NCBI GenBank assembly: GCA_910587535.1
Contig: CAJUKM010000005.1
Span: 1-48,072 of the forward strand
DNA from: an uncultured Bacilli bacterium
GTDB lineage: Bacteria; Bacillota_I; Bacilli_A; RF39; UBA660
DNA: 48,072 nucleotides
Reading direction: 5' to 3'
Shown here: positions 7,701 to 14,865 of the stretch, piece by piece
How the letters are laid out: each line of letters opens with the position of its first letter
How positions within the stretch are numbered: the first letter of the stretch is position 1
Translations under genes and position numbers: made by a program
The notes under the pieces: model-generated
Seen by the model: the letters and a program-made list of their open reading frames with translations, nothing else
Database searches by the model: none
What the model was told of the DNA's origin: nothing

Positions 7701-9841
7701 CACTTTTAGCTAAGTATGTAAGGATAAATTGTCCTACAGTTTATGAGGAAGGACTTCAGTATTTCTTCTCAATAGCGCTCATAAATCTATATGAAGACCC
7801 ATCTGCTAGTGAAATTCCAACAGCTGATGTTAACTACAATATAATTAAAAAGACAAATAAAGATGTCGTTGCAGAACTAGTCGATGAAAATAGACCTATT
7901 ACTGTGACAAATAATGATGGAAAGACTACTTATACATTTACTGAAAATGGCGAGTTTACATTTGAATTTGTAGATAGAAATGGACATAAAGGTACTGCTA
8001 CTGCTAAAGTCGACTGGATCGATAAAAGTGCTCCTAAAGCTACAGTTCAATACAGCACTACGGCTTTGACAAATGAAAACGTAGTCGCTACGATTAAATT
8101 CGACAAAAATGATATAACAATTTTAACTAGTGATGTAGAGTTAGCTACCAACCCAGTAGATGGAAGTAAGACACTTACTTTCTTAGAAAACGGTAGCGTA
8201 GAGTTGGAATTCCAAGATGCTTTAGGTAATGTAGGTTCTACGACAATTTCAGTCGACTGGATCGATACAGAAGCACCGACAGCTGAATTTGAATTTAATA
8301 CTATACATTTAACTGATGGAGAAGTTATAGCTACACTAGTACCAAGTGAAGAAGTTACTGTTACAAATAATGGTGGAAATACAACTTATACGTTTACTGA
8401 AAATGGTGAATTTACATTCGAATTTGTAGATAGAGCTGGAAATTCTGGGACTGCGACAGCTACTGTAAATTGGATTTCAAAAGTACCAGAATATGAAATT
8501 AGTTATTCTACAACTACACTTACTAATCAAGATGTAAAAGCAATCTTGGAACTCGAAGAAGGATATAGAATATTCAACAACAACGCTAGTAATGAGTATA
8601 CATTTACAGATAACGAGACTTTCAATTTTCAATATAAGGATGAAAACGGTTATGATGGTATTATTCCAGTAACAGTCGATTGGATAGACAAAGTTGCTCC
8701 TACAGCGGAGTTCGACTATAGTACTAAGGATTTGACTAATAAAGATGTTGTTGTAACTTTGAAACCAAGTGAAGAAGTTACTATCACGAACAACGATGGA
8801 AAAGACACATATACATTTATGGATAATGGTAATTTTACATTTGAGTTTGTAGATAGAGTTGGTAATAAAGGTACTGCTACTGCTAGAGTTGAATGGATCG
8901 ATAAAAAGGCTCCTACTGCTGTTATCGAGTATAGTACGAAAGAACCAACAGAAGGTCCAGTAACTGCTACATTGAAACCAGATAAAGATGTTACAATTTT
9001 AGGGAATGGAAGTAATACTTACGTTTTCAAGGAAAATGCCGAATATACCTTTGAATTCGTAGATAAAGCTGGTAATAAAGGTTATGCGACAGCAGTAGTA
9101 ACTTGGATAGAAAAGAAACCAGCTGAAAAGCCAGAGGATACAAAACCAGATACTAAACCTGACGATAATAACAGTGGTAATAATAGTGGCGATACTAAGC
9201 CAGTCGAAAAGCCAAGTCAAAAGCCCGGAAACAATAGTGGAGCATCTTCAAAACCTACTCAGGGAACTAACAACAATAACTCTAATAAGGACGAAGTTGT
9301 AAAACCTGATGATAAAGAAAATAACGAATTTAAAGATTTTACTAACGGAAATGTTTCTATCTCCGTTCCGGATTCGATTATTTCTGAGCACGGAGATGTA
9401 ACTTTAGGTTCCAATAAGCTCGAATTGAGCGATGCACAAAAGCACCGTTATGGTGAAGATAGCGAGTTGTATGAATTTACTTTAGAAACTGGCGATAAGA
9501 AAAAAATTGATATCTCTGATGAAACTATTGAATATACCGTAAAATTAAATTCTAATAAGAAATTTGATGCAGTTTACGTAGTTAGAGCTGACGGAAGTGT
9601 CGTAAGATTAGATGCTAAGGTCAGTAATAATAAATTAGTATTTAAAAATAAGGGTTTAGGTAAATATATCATATCTTATAAATCTACAGATACAAATAAA
9701 GGTGAATCAAACAACAATAATACTAAACCTATAGAAGACGAAAAGAAAAAAACTAATTATATATTCTATATTATCGGTGGAGTGTCAGTTCTATCACTTG
9801 GTGGAGCGATCTTCTACGTAACAAAGAAAAATAAATATTAA
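4763..9841 (+). CDS. Large surface protein: NPCBM, transglutaminase-like, F5/8C, six Ig-like repeats, C-terminal anchor helix
   Basis: The ATG at 4763 has AGAGGAG five bases upstream, giving 1692 aa. The order is: an N-terminal signal segment (LGALFFVTTIYASIAFCVYL); an NPCBM-like carbohydrate-binding module (about 60-210, with GWGTLGLDK, GIFAHATS and IKLYAHDNG); a transglutaminase-like region with Cys471 in VCGGLSKTAANLYG and His497 in QPGHAAYIYMY; an F5/8 type C (discoidin) module (about 860-1010, with MLDGNINTAWHS and AKYVRINCP); six Ig-like repeats (about 1019-1453); a Pro/Asn/Asp-rich linker; a further beta domain; and one C-terminal helix followed by KKNKY. There is no LPXTG, so it is held in the membrane by the helix. 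Glycan-binding modules around a Cys/His core suggest action on host or cell-wall glycoproteins, which is inference. It is monocistronic, between its own promoter and terminator. Confidence 0.85.
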   Translation: MNKKVFKFKNSLKKCLGALFFVTTIYASIAFCVYLGEGRTIKIERGEVLSYNAEKANDVVYLSDIPYKKAQVGWGTLGLDKTNSNTSLTMYIDGAAVVVKKGIFAHATSTIEYDISNYKDYDYFTTYYGLNTSAGSNGNGAKFYIYTSQDGKEWTLKTEENPTALKGNNGAVHVKIDIRDANYIKLYAHDNGSNGSDHAVWGDAKLVKEGHNDNVMTTVEEFDKIIKENYKSGTVEGDLKLVLLQRTFIKRVGQYQLRSFLESDPKNRETLDWFLNDEEAIRLWTIGGKPRGTYERALQVLSDLYHTYKDDLSNEDETELGTKYKDLYLRMMLSLSLTHSANVSLWISGNQYSNAVTRYQIYKDMHLNKLLDNAMFESYTVDEMRGVMMNNIDDEEIMWLHDYSKKFSTTERFNPYKYINYTFSYGYYRPQYYSQANYSKWDQKYNLSKYNITYQSGKPKLWIVFEEGAVCGGLSKTAANLYGVWGYSSRVVGQPGHAAYIYMYNAGGGKIAWQLANSIVTTGWANTGGSAINGWGSRYATNSGGIQSGSYVLLAQDAQNEYEKYEKAEMILLLEDVYKGDKNKLERIYRDALNEEIINLDAWIGLINLYISDNSKSDSDLIALAEEVAQAYAYHPLPMYDMTRRIGSKISSAGYRSKLMMLQDETLRNATKATAKDTLYYKEVPVIANAILGVVDSRVATFSFDGTNAGKIVLSKQLQSAQVTWKYSIDGGNNWIQCYEHSAQLTKEQLESINDVNDIKIHITGLPMSDENMYTIDIKKGVFPSNVVSKDDLENKITGATDKMEWTLDPDGEWNSFADTNPTFKGDVRVYIRMLANGIYTMSEPVYFTFTADAASETNRYITRDKLEVIAVSGTSGGNKDNMLDGNINTAWHSQYNKNNIGQKYIPAYATIELDKPRYVSELDYVPDAKATSALGNYPAGKASRLDIYVSMDGTNWELAASKSNLGNNGNLKKITFDSPLLAKYVRINCPTVYEEGLQYFFSIALINLYEDPSASEIPTADVNYNIIKKTNKDVVAELVDENRPITVTNNDGKTTYTFTENGEFTFEFVDRNGHKGTATAKVDWIDKSAPKATVQYSTTALTNENVVATIKFDKNDITILTSDVELATNPVDGSKTLTFLENGSVELEFQDALGNVGSTTISVDWIDTEAPTAEFEFNTIHLTDGEVIATLVPSEEVTVTNNGGNTTYTFTENGEFTFEFVDRAGNSGTATATVNWISKVPEYEISYSTTTLTNQDVKAILELEEGYRIFNNNASNEYTFTDNETFNFQYKDENGYDGIIPVTVDWIDKVAPTAEFDYSTKDLTNKDVVVTLKPSEEVTITNNDGKDTYTFMDNGNFTFEFVDRVGNKGTATARVEWIDKKAPTAVIEYSTKEPTEGPVTATLKPDKDVTILGNGSNTYVFKENAEYTFEFVDKAGNKGYATAVVTWIEKKPAEKPEDTKPDTKPDDNNSGNNSGDTKPVEKPSQKPGNNSGASSKPTQGTNNNNSNKDEVVKPDDKENNEFKDFTNGNVSISVPDSIISEHGDVTLGSNKLELSDAQKHRYGEDSELYEFTLETGDKKKIDISDETIEYTVKLNSNKKFDAVYVVRADGSVVRLDAKVSNNKLVFKNKGLGKYIISYKSTDTNKGESNNNNTKPIEDEKKKTNYIFYIIGGVSVLSLGGAIFYVTKKNKY
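7817..9120 (+). repeat. Six tandem Ig-like repeats inside the surface protein
   Basis: The repeat unit is about 68-80 residues with the pattern PTAxxxYST..LTN.DVxATL....VTxxNN....YTFxENGEFTFEFVD, then GNKGTATAxVxWID. Units 1, 3, 5 and 6 are closest to each other. Unit 2 is longer, with an insertion around its strand loop, and unit 4 is the most divergent. Nucleotide identity is visible in short blocks (for example the ACATTTGAATTTGTAGATAG-type segment) but third positions vary, so the array is old rather than freshly amplified. It acts as a rigid stalk by analogy with other surface proteins. Confidence 0.8.
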
Positions 9842-9842
9842 G

Positions 9843-9869
9843 GAACATCTGAAGGTGTTCTTTTCTTTT
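9843..9869 (+). terminator. Terminator after the surface protein
   Basis: GAACATC at 9843-9849 pairs with GGTGTTC at 9854-9860 (one G-T pair) around a TGAA tetraloop, followed by a T-rich tract. Confidence 0.75.
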
Positions 9870-9936
9870 GGTTTTAATGATTTTTAATCAAAAATATATT
9901 ATAATCATGTTATAGAAAGTTATGGAGGTATAGAAA

Positions 9937-10674
9937 ATGGTAAAAAATAAAGTAGTAGTTGTAACAGGAGGTACTAGAGGTATCGGATATGAAATAGTTC
10001 GACTTTTTAAAGAAAATGGAGCAAATGTTATCCTTTTCGGTTCTAAGGAAGAATCTGTAAATAAAGCTCAAGAGACACTTAAGAAAGACGGTTATGAAGT
10101 AGATGGATTTTATCCAAATTTGAGCAGTTTTGAAGAGGTAGAGATCACTTTTAAAGAAATTGTCAAAAAATATGGACGAATCGACATATTGATAAATAAT
10201 GCTGGAATATCAGCAAATAAAAAAATTGATGATACGACTTCAAAAGAATTCGCCGATATAATGGATATAAATGTAACGGCTATTTTTAATACAACTAAAG
10301 CAGTAGTTCCTCACATGAAAGAAAACGGTGGCGGAGTAATTTTAAATACTAGTTCGATGGTCAGTATCTATGGACAGCCAGCAGGAGTTGGATATCCTTC
10401 TAGTAAGTTTGCCGTGAACGGTTTAACTAAATCTTTAGCAAGAGAATTAGCACCTTATAATATAAGGGTAAATGCGGTTGCTCCTGGTGTAACAAATACC
10501 GATATGATTGCCTCACTTCCAAAAGAACAAATAGAACCTTTAATCAAAAGTATACCTCTTGGTAGAATCGGTGAACCTAGAGATATAGCAAATGCGTTTC
10601 TCTTTTTAGCGAGCGATATGGCAAGTTATATTACAGGAAATATTTTATCAGTCGACGGAGCGGCGAGAAGTTAA
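9937..10674 (+). CDS. SDR oxidoreductase, FabG-like
   Basis: This is a classical short-chain dehydrogenase of 245 aa. The cofactor motif TGGTRGIG is near residues 10-17, the NNAG motif is present, and the catalytic set is Ser in NTSSMVS plus YPSSK (Tyr and Lys four apart). A SD (GGAGG) precedes the ATG, and a TATAAT box lies at 9900-9905. The usual closest annotation is 3-oxoacyl-ACP reductase, an NADPH-dependent step of fatty acid synthesis. No other fatty acid synthesis gene is next to it, so a different carbonyl substrate is equally possible. It overlaps the rubredoxin gene by one base (TAATG), so the two are translated as a pair. Confidence 0.85.
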   Translation: MVKNKVVVVTGGTRGIGYEIVRLFKENGANVILFGSKEESVNKAQETLKKDGYEVDGFYPNLSSFEEVEITFKEIVKKYGRIDILINNAGISANKKIDDTTSKEFADIMDINVTAIFNTTKAVVPHMKENGGGVILNTSSMVSIYGQPAGVGYPSSKFAVNGLTKSLARELAPYNIRVNAVAPGVTNTDMIASLPKEQIEPLIKSIPLGRIGEPRDIANAFLFLASDMASYITGNILSVDGAARS

Positions 10675-11282
10675 TGAAAAACAAAAAAATAACTAGAAAA
10701 ATAACTCAAGGAATGTACGTCCTTACGACTAAAAATGGTGGATGTCTAGTCGATGCGGTGTCACAAATAAGCAGTGGCGATAATCCACTTATAGCGGTTT
10801 CAGTTATGAAGAAAAATAATACTCATGAACTTATGAAACAAAACGATCGTTTTGCTTTTTCCGTAATAGGGTTAGACGTAGATTCAGACATAATAGAGAC
10901 TTTTGGTTTAAAATCTATGCGAGATATAGATAAATTTCAAGATGTTAAAACCATAAAAGTAGAAGGTATAGATATAATCAAAGACTCGCTCGGATATATG
11001 ATTTGTGAGAAAATCGATTCGATCGAAAACGAGACGCATACTTTATTTATCGGTAAACTCATAGAGGCAGATGTTTTTAAAGATGGAGAGGCCATGAGTT
11101 ATGGCTATTATCAAGATCATAAAGACGATCTAATAAAAGTTAGAACAGAAAGTGGAAAAACTGCTTGGATATGTACTGTCTGTGGATATGTTTATTATGG
11201 AGATCATCTTCCAGATGATTTTAAATGTCCTATATGTGGTGTCGGAAGTGATATGTTTAAAAAGAAATGTGTTTCGATTTAA
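10674..11282 (+). CDS. Flavin reductase-rubredoxin fusion (high-molecular-weight rubredoxin type)
   Basis: In this 202-aa protein, residues 1 to about 160 form a flavin reductase-like FMN-binding domain (MYVLTTKNGGCLVDAVSQIS; TFGLKS). The C-terminus is a rubredoxin domain with both CxxC knuckles (WICTVCGYVYYG and FKCPICGVG). The domain order is that of high-molecular-weight rubredoxin, which in anaerobes passes electrons from NADH to flavodiiron oxygen/NO reductases. No flavodiiron gene lies in the window. Its start overlaps the end of the upstream SDR gene by one base. A role in oxygen or nitric oxide defence is known for the family and inferred here. Confidence 0.85.
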   Translation: MKNKKITRKITQGMYVLTTKNGGCLVDAVSQISSGDNPLIAVSVMKKNNTHELMKQNDRFAFSVIGLDVDSDIIETFGLKSMRDIDKFQDVKTIKVEGIDIIKDSLGYMICEKIDSIENETHTLFIGKLIEADVFKDGEAMSYGYYQDHKDDLIKVRTESGKTAWICTVCGYVYYGDHLPDDFKCPICGVGSDMFKKKCVSI

Positions 11283-11626
11283 TAGTATTAGAGGTTATAT
11301 GGTTAAAAATGTTTATAGTGGATATCTCTTAGCGGGTTAAATCGATATAAAAATCGAAAGAGATGGTACTACTTATTTAATTTAAGAACTTTCTTTTACT
11401 TTTTAACTCTTTTAGAGAAAATCGTCGGTATATATTTTGTGAATTATAAAGCTTTTGAATATTCACTAACAACATGGCAAGATGGTTTTAAGGAAAGTGA
11501 AGGTAGTTTTAAAAATATAGTTTCGAATCTTAGTTTTTTTAAGATTCGAAACTTTCTTTATTTCGTTTTATTAAATATTCCATTCAATAATCGTGGTCAA
11601 ATTATAACAACTATTTTAATTAATAC
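11283..11626. other. Intergenic region between rubredoxin fusion and tRNA, no convincing gene
   Basis: Short open frames occur (one from 11439 of 72 codons) but they run straight through a perfect 14-bp inverted repeat and lack any recognisable motif, so I leave them out. The stretch holds the inverted repeat at 11519-11553 and, at its right end, the tRNA promoter. Confidence 0.5.
11519..11553. terminator. Perfect 14-bp inverted repeat, probable terminator
   Basis: AGTTTCGAATCTTA at 11519-11532 pairs perfectly with TAAGATTCGAAACT at 11540-11553 around a seven-base T-rich loop. Only a weak T-tract follows (TTTCTTTATTT). It could end the SDR-rubredoxin transcript, about 240 bases after the stop. 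Confidence 0.5.
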
Positions 11627-11655
11627 TAGACAAAAAAGCTTTATAATTATACAAT
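11627..11655 (+). promoter_or_regulatory. tRNA-Val promoter
   Basis: TAGACA at 11627-11632 and TACAAT at 11650-11655 are spaced by 17 bases. The predicted start near 11662 is about eight bases before the mature tRNA. Confidence 0.55.
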
Positions 11656-11669
11656 AGATACATAGTTAT

Positions 11670-11746
11670 GAGTGATTAGCTCAGCTGGTTAGAGCGCCAC
11701 GTTGACATCGTGGAGGTCGTAGGTTCGAGTCCTATATTGCTCACCA
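11670..11746 (+). tRNA. tRNA-Val (anticodon GAC), CCA encoded
   Basis: A full cloverleaf can be drawn: acceptor GAGTGAT/ATTGCTC, D-arm GCTC...GAGC, anticodon stem CCACG/CGTGG with loop TTGACAT (anticodon GAC, reading GUC and GUU), variable AGGTC, T-arm GTAGG-TTCGAGT-CCTAT, discriminator A and an encoded CCA at 11744-11746. It stands alone, not in a tRNA cluster. Confidence 0.93.
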
Positions 11747-11757
11747 TAATGAAACAA

Positions 11758-11775
11758 AGCCCTTGTGGCTCTTTT
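11758..11775 (+). terminator. Short terminator after tRNA-Val
   Basis: AGCC at 11758-11761 pairs with GGCT at 11767-11770 across CTTGT, followed by CTTTT. It is weak, but placed where expected. Confidence 0.45.
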
Positions 11776-11836
11776 AATTGCAAAAAAACTGAAAAAATAG
11801 TAATATAGATTACTAGTAGTGGGAGGTAACTGATGT

Positions 11837-13147
11837 ATGGAAAATAAAAAAGTTGCATTCATAACTAGTGGTAGCGAGCTTTCTATTAAGGAAATGGCAT
11901 TTCAATTAATTAGAAATGGAATAGATTTAAAAATCGGTTCTGGTCATAATCACCATAGTATATTTGTCGCTTCAAAGGATTATAATAGAGCACTAGTTAT
12001 CGGTGATAGAATAATCAAGATGTTTATGATTGATGATATAAATTGGATCGACTCTGACAGAAAGGTGCATAAAGCAGGTTTTGTTCCAATAATTAAAGAA
12101 GTTGTGCCTATAAGTAGACTCGATGAAGTAGAATGGCAAGATATAGATAGTCCCGAACATCCATCATGTCCTAGAGATATTAAAGATTTTTTTGACGAGA
12201 TGAGGAAATATTGTGGCATCAAGAGTATTAAATTAGAATATGATAAAGAAGCTATGGCATTTAATGTGTATTTTGAAAGTAGATTCGAAGATTACGAGGT
12301 AATGCTAAATAGATGTAAAGGTTTTCATAGAGTTTATGATTGTCCCTTTATAGAGTCTTGGCACTTAAATATCGATGGAAGTTTAAATGGAGGACTCGAA
12401 GATACAAATGGTCAAGAAGTTGAAAATATTGAATCTTATTTCTATAATTCTATGTTATATAAAGTGATAACTAATCCTATAGGTTCTATAATTTCTCCTA
12501 CAAATAATGATGATATTTTTAAAAATATATTATATGCTAAAGCAGCTTTATTTAACGATTATGGAAAAGTTGAGGTTTCGAGATCATATAGAAAGTCAGC
12601 TCGTGAATTTGTAGTTGAAGGATTTTTTTCAATAGATTTTTCATTTCGAAGAACTGTAAAAGATAAAAGTATTGATAAATTTTTATCGATAAAAAGTAGT
12701 ACCCAAGATAGGGGAAATTTTAGTAGTGTAATTACCATAAATCCTACTGGAGTCGACATTTCGACGAGTGTTACTGCTAGAAGACAAATATTAGGTACCG
12801 ATTTTGGACTTCAAGATTTTAGAAGCGGTTTTTTCAAAGGATTATTGCACGACGGTGATGAAGAAGAATTTTTATTTAACGAACACTATTCGATAATAAA
12901 TAACGGGTCAAAGCTTCTACATTATTCTGACGAATATGATTCATCTGAGATATTCTTGCTGCCTTTCAAATGGCGTGTAGAAAACGGCATTTTTGTAGAT
13001 AATTGTGGACATTCATATGATCCAAATAATGATGTTTATTACTGTGGAGATAATACTAAAGATGAAATAGCAAAAGTACTCGAAGCAAGAAAATTACAAA
13101 AGGGGTCAGCGTTTATTATAAGTCCTAAAGAAGAAAAAAAATTATAA
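11837..13147 (+). CDS. Hypothetical protein, 436 aa, no recognised family
   Basis: The start at 11837 follows GGGAGG at 11821-11826. The N-terminal 60 residues (VAFITSGSELSIKEMAFQLI..., then SIFVASKDYNRALVIGDRII) have an alternating pattern like small DUF2007-type alpha/beta modules, but the match is weak. The rest is mixed, with several His, Asp and Cys residues near the C-terminus (DNCGHSYDPNNDVYYCGD), which could bind a metal. There is no signal peptide or membrane helix. An imperfectly spaced inverted repeat TAGTAAT-ATAG-ATTACTA (11798-11815) sits just before the SD. A four-codon open frame starts at 11833 and overlaps the start. The function is unknown. Confidence 0.7.
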   Translation: MENKKVAFITSGSELSIKEMAFQLIRNGIDLKIGSGHNHHSIFVASKDYNRALVIGDRIIKMFMIDDINWIDSDRKVHKAGFVPIIKEVVPISRLDEVEWQDIDSPEHPSCPRDIKDFFDEMRKYCGIKSIKLEYDKEAMAFNVYFESRFEDYEVMLNRCKGFHRVYDCPFIESWHLNIDGSLNGGLEDTNGQEVENIESYFYNSMLYKVITNPIGSIISPTNNDDIFKNILYAKAALFNDYGKVEVSRSYRKSAREFVVEGFFSIDFSFRRTVKDKSIDKFLSIKSSTQDRGNFSSVITINPTGVDISTSVTARRQILGTDFGLQDFRSGFFKGLLHDGDEEEFLFNEHYSIINNGSKLLHYSDEYDSSEIFLLPFKWRVENGIFVDNCGHSYDPNNDVYYCGDNTKDEIAKVLEARKLQKGSAFIISPKEEKKL

Positions 13148-13211
13148 ATAATGAAATCTATAACTAATTTACATTTTTTCACTATTTTAAAATTTAAGAT
13201 ATACTACTATA

Positions 13212-13220
13212 TGGTATAAT
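13212..13220 (+). promoter_or_regulatory. Extended -10 promoter for the DUF362 gene
   Basis: TGGTATAAT is a perfect extended -10 (TGn plus TATAAT at 13215-13220). No good -35 is visible, as is usual with extended -10 sites. It lies 22 bases before the start codon. Confidence 0.55.
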
Positions 13221-13241
13221 ATTCCTGAGAGGATTGATGTT

Positions 13242-14120
13242 ATGAGTAAATCAAAAGTATATTTTACAGATAAAATAGAAAAAGAAAGCTTAGTAAAGTT
13301 ATATGACTTATTAGGCATATCTCTAAAAGGAAATGTCGCAGTGAAATTACATTCTGGTGAAGCTGGAAATCAAAATTATATGAAACCAGAATTTTTAAAG
13401 GATATTATAGAGCATGTAGGCGGAACTGTTGTAGAATGTAATACAGCTTATGAGGGAGCACGAGATACTACTATAAAACATATAAAACTGATGGAAGATC
13501 ACGGATGGAGTAAGCATTTTAAAATAGATATTTTAGATAGTGATGGCGAGGAAATTCTAGAAATCCCTGAAGGAAACGTAATAAAAAAGAATATAGTCGG
13601 ATCCAAGATGAAAAATTATGATTCGATGCTCGTCTTATCTCATTTCAAAGGCCATCCTATGGGAGGATTTGGTGGAGCATTAAAAAATATATCTATAGGA
13701 CTAGCCTCTAGCGAAGGAAAGAGATATATACATACAGGGGGAATCGAACATGCTTCTTTTGAAGATATGTTTGAAGTAGAGCAGGATGTTTTCATAAATT
13801 CGATGGCCGATGCTGCAAAATCGATCGTTAGATTTTATGAAAATCAGATCGTCTATGTAAGTGCGATGATTAATATATCTCCAGACTGTGATTGCTGTAA
13901 TCCTGCTCTAGATCCTTGTATGGCCGATATAGGAATATTGGCTTCTACTGACCCAGTAGCGTTAGATCAGGCGTGTATAGATCTAGTCTATAATTCTAAG
14001 GACGAGGGAAGAGATCATCTAGTAGAACGAATAGAGTCTAGAAATGGACTTTTGATACTAGAAAGTGCAGAAAAATTGGGTATAGGTTCTAGAGATTATG
14101 AACTTGTAACTGTAGATTAA
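13242..14120 (+). CDS. DUF362 family protein
   Basis: The 292-aa protein matches DUF362 throughout: VAVKLHSGEAGNQNYMKPEF near the start, LVLSHFKGHPMGGFGGALKN in the middle, and a Cys-rich stretch CDCCNPALDPCMADIG followed by LASTDPVALDQACIDLV. The cysteines suggest an iron-sulfur cluster or other metal site. Unlike many relatives it has no appended 2[4Fe-4S] ferredoxin domain. The biochemical role of the family is not settled. SD GAGAGG lies before the ATG. It has its own promoter and terminator, so it is a single-gene unit. Confidence 0.85.
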   Translation: MSKSKVYFTDKIEKESLVKLYDLLGISLKGNVAVKLHSGEAGNQNYMKPEFLKDIIEHVGGTVVECNTAYEGARDTTIKHIKLMEDHGWSKHFKIDILDSDGEEILEIPEGNVIKKNIVGSKMKNYDSMLVLSHFKGHPMGGFGGALKNISIGLASSEGKRYIHTGGIEHASFEDMFEVEQDVFINSMADAAKSIVRFYENQIVYVSAMINISPDCDCCNPALDPCMADIGILASTDPVALDQACIDLVYNSKDEGRDHLVERIESRNGLLILESAEKLGIGSRDYELVTVD

Positions 14121-14127
14121 TATACTT

Positions 14128-14147
14128 AAAAGCCGATTATGGCTTTT
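14128..14147 (+). terminator. Terminator after the DUF362 gene
   Basis: AAAAGCC at 14128-14134 pairs with GGCTTTT at 14141-14147 around GATTAT, followed by further T residues. Confidence 0.75.
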
Positions 14148-14205
14148 TTAAATTTCTTAAAATTGAGATAATTGTGTTATAATTACTTATTAATGAGGCG
14201 ATGAT

Positions 14206-14865
14206 ATGAAGCGAATAATGATAGTCGAGGACGATAAAACAGTTAGAGATAATCTATGTGATCTTCTATCCAATAATGGTTACGAGGTAATAGTATTGAC
14301 GACTTTTTCTAATACAGTAGAAGATGTTTTAGACTCTAAACCGGATTTAGTTTTATTAGATGTGAACATACCTGGATTGAATGGCGAAGTAGTCCTACAA
14401 AATATACGGAAAAAATCTAACATCTTCGTAATAATGGTAACTAGTCGAATATCTGAAGTAGACGAAGTTTTATCTATGAGTTATGGAGCAGATGACTATA
14501 TCACTAAACCTTATAATCCAAGTATTTTGCTTTTAAGGATCTCAGCAGTTTTAAGAAGAGGTGATTCATCTTTTGATCTGTCATATAAAGATTTGGATAT
14601 AAATATGCAAAAAGGCATAATAAAACGCGGAGAAAAAGGAATAGTTCTTTCTAAAAATGAGATGATAATATTCAATCATTTACTTTTAAATAAGGATAAA
14701 ATAGTAACGAGGGATGAATTGATGACAGATCTTTGGGATAACGATGAATATATAAACGATAACGCGTTGACCGTCAACATAAGCAGATTAAGATCAAAAA
14801 TGAAGGAGCTTGGTTACCCAGATGCTATCGAAACTAGAAAGGGATTAGGTTATATATTGTCATGA
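14206..14865 (+). CDS. OmpR-family response regulator, BceR-like
   Basis: The receiver domain covers residues 1-115: acidic pair in IVEDD, phosphoacceptor Asp52 in LVLLDVNIPG, Thr in VIMVTS, Lys in YITKPYN. The winged-helix DNA-binding domain covers about 125-219, ending in the recognition region NALTVNISRLRSKM and ETRKGLGYIL. It overlaps the kinase gene by four bases (ATGA) and is followed by a Bce-type ABC transporter, which identifies it as the regulator of a peptide-antibiotic detoxification module. Its likely target is the palindrome at 15880-15901. Confidence 0.9.
   Translation: MKRIMIVEDDKTVRDNLCDLLSNNGYEVIVLTTFSNTVEDVLDSKPDLVLLDVNIPGLNGEVVLQNIRKKSNIFVIMVTSRISEVDEVLSMSYGADDYITKPYNPSILLLRISAVLRRGDSSFDLSYKDLDINMQKGIIKRGEKGIVLSKNEMIIFNHLLLNKDKIVTRDELMTDLWDNDEYINDNALTVNISRLRSKMKELGYPDAIETRKGLGYILS

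Noticed and set aside
7817..9120. CRISPR-like periodicity
   Set aside because: The repeats are protein-coding Ig-like domains of 68-80 codons, with no short identical repeats or spacers.
9700..9841. Sortase (LPXTG) signal at the end of the large surface protein
   Set aside because: The C-terminus has a helix and a basic tail but no LPXTG or close variant.
11439..11657. 72-codon open frame before the tRNA
   Set aside because: It runs through a perfect inverted repeat and the tRNA promoter, has no SD, and shows no protein-like pattern.
11670..11746. tRNA-Val as an attachment site for an integrated element
   Set aside because: No direct repeat of the tRNA 3' end and no integrase was seen on either side.
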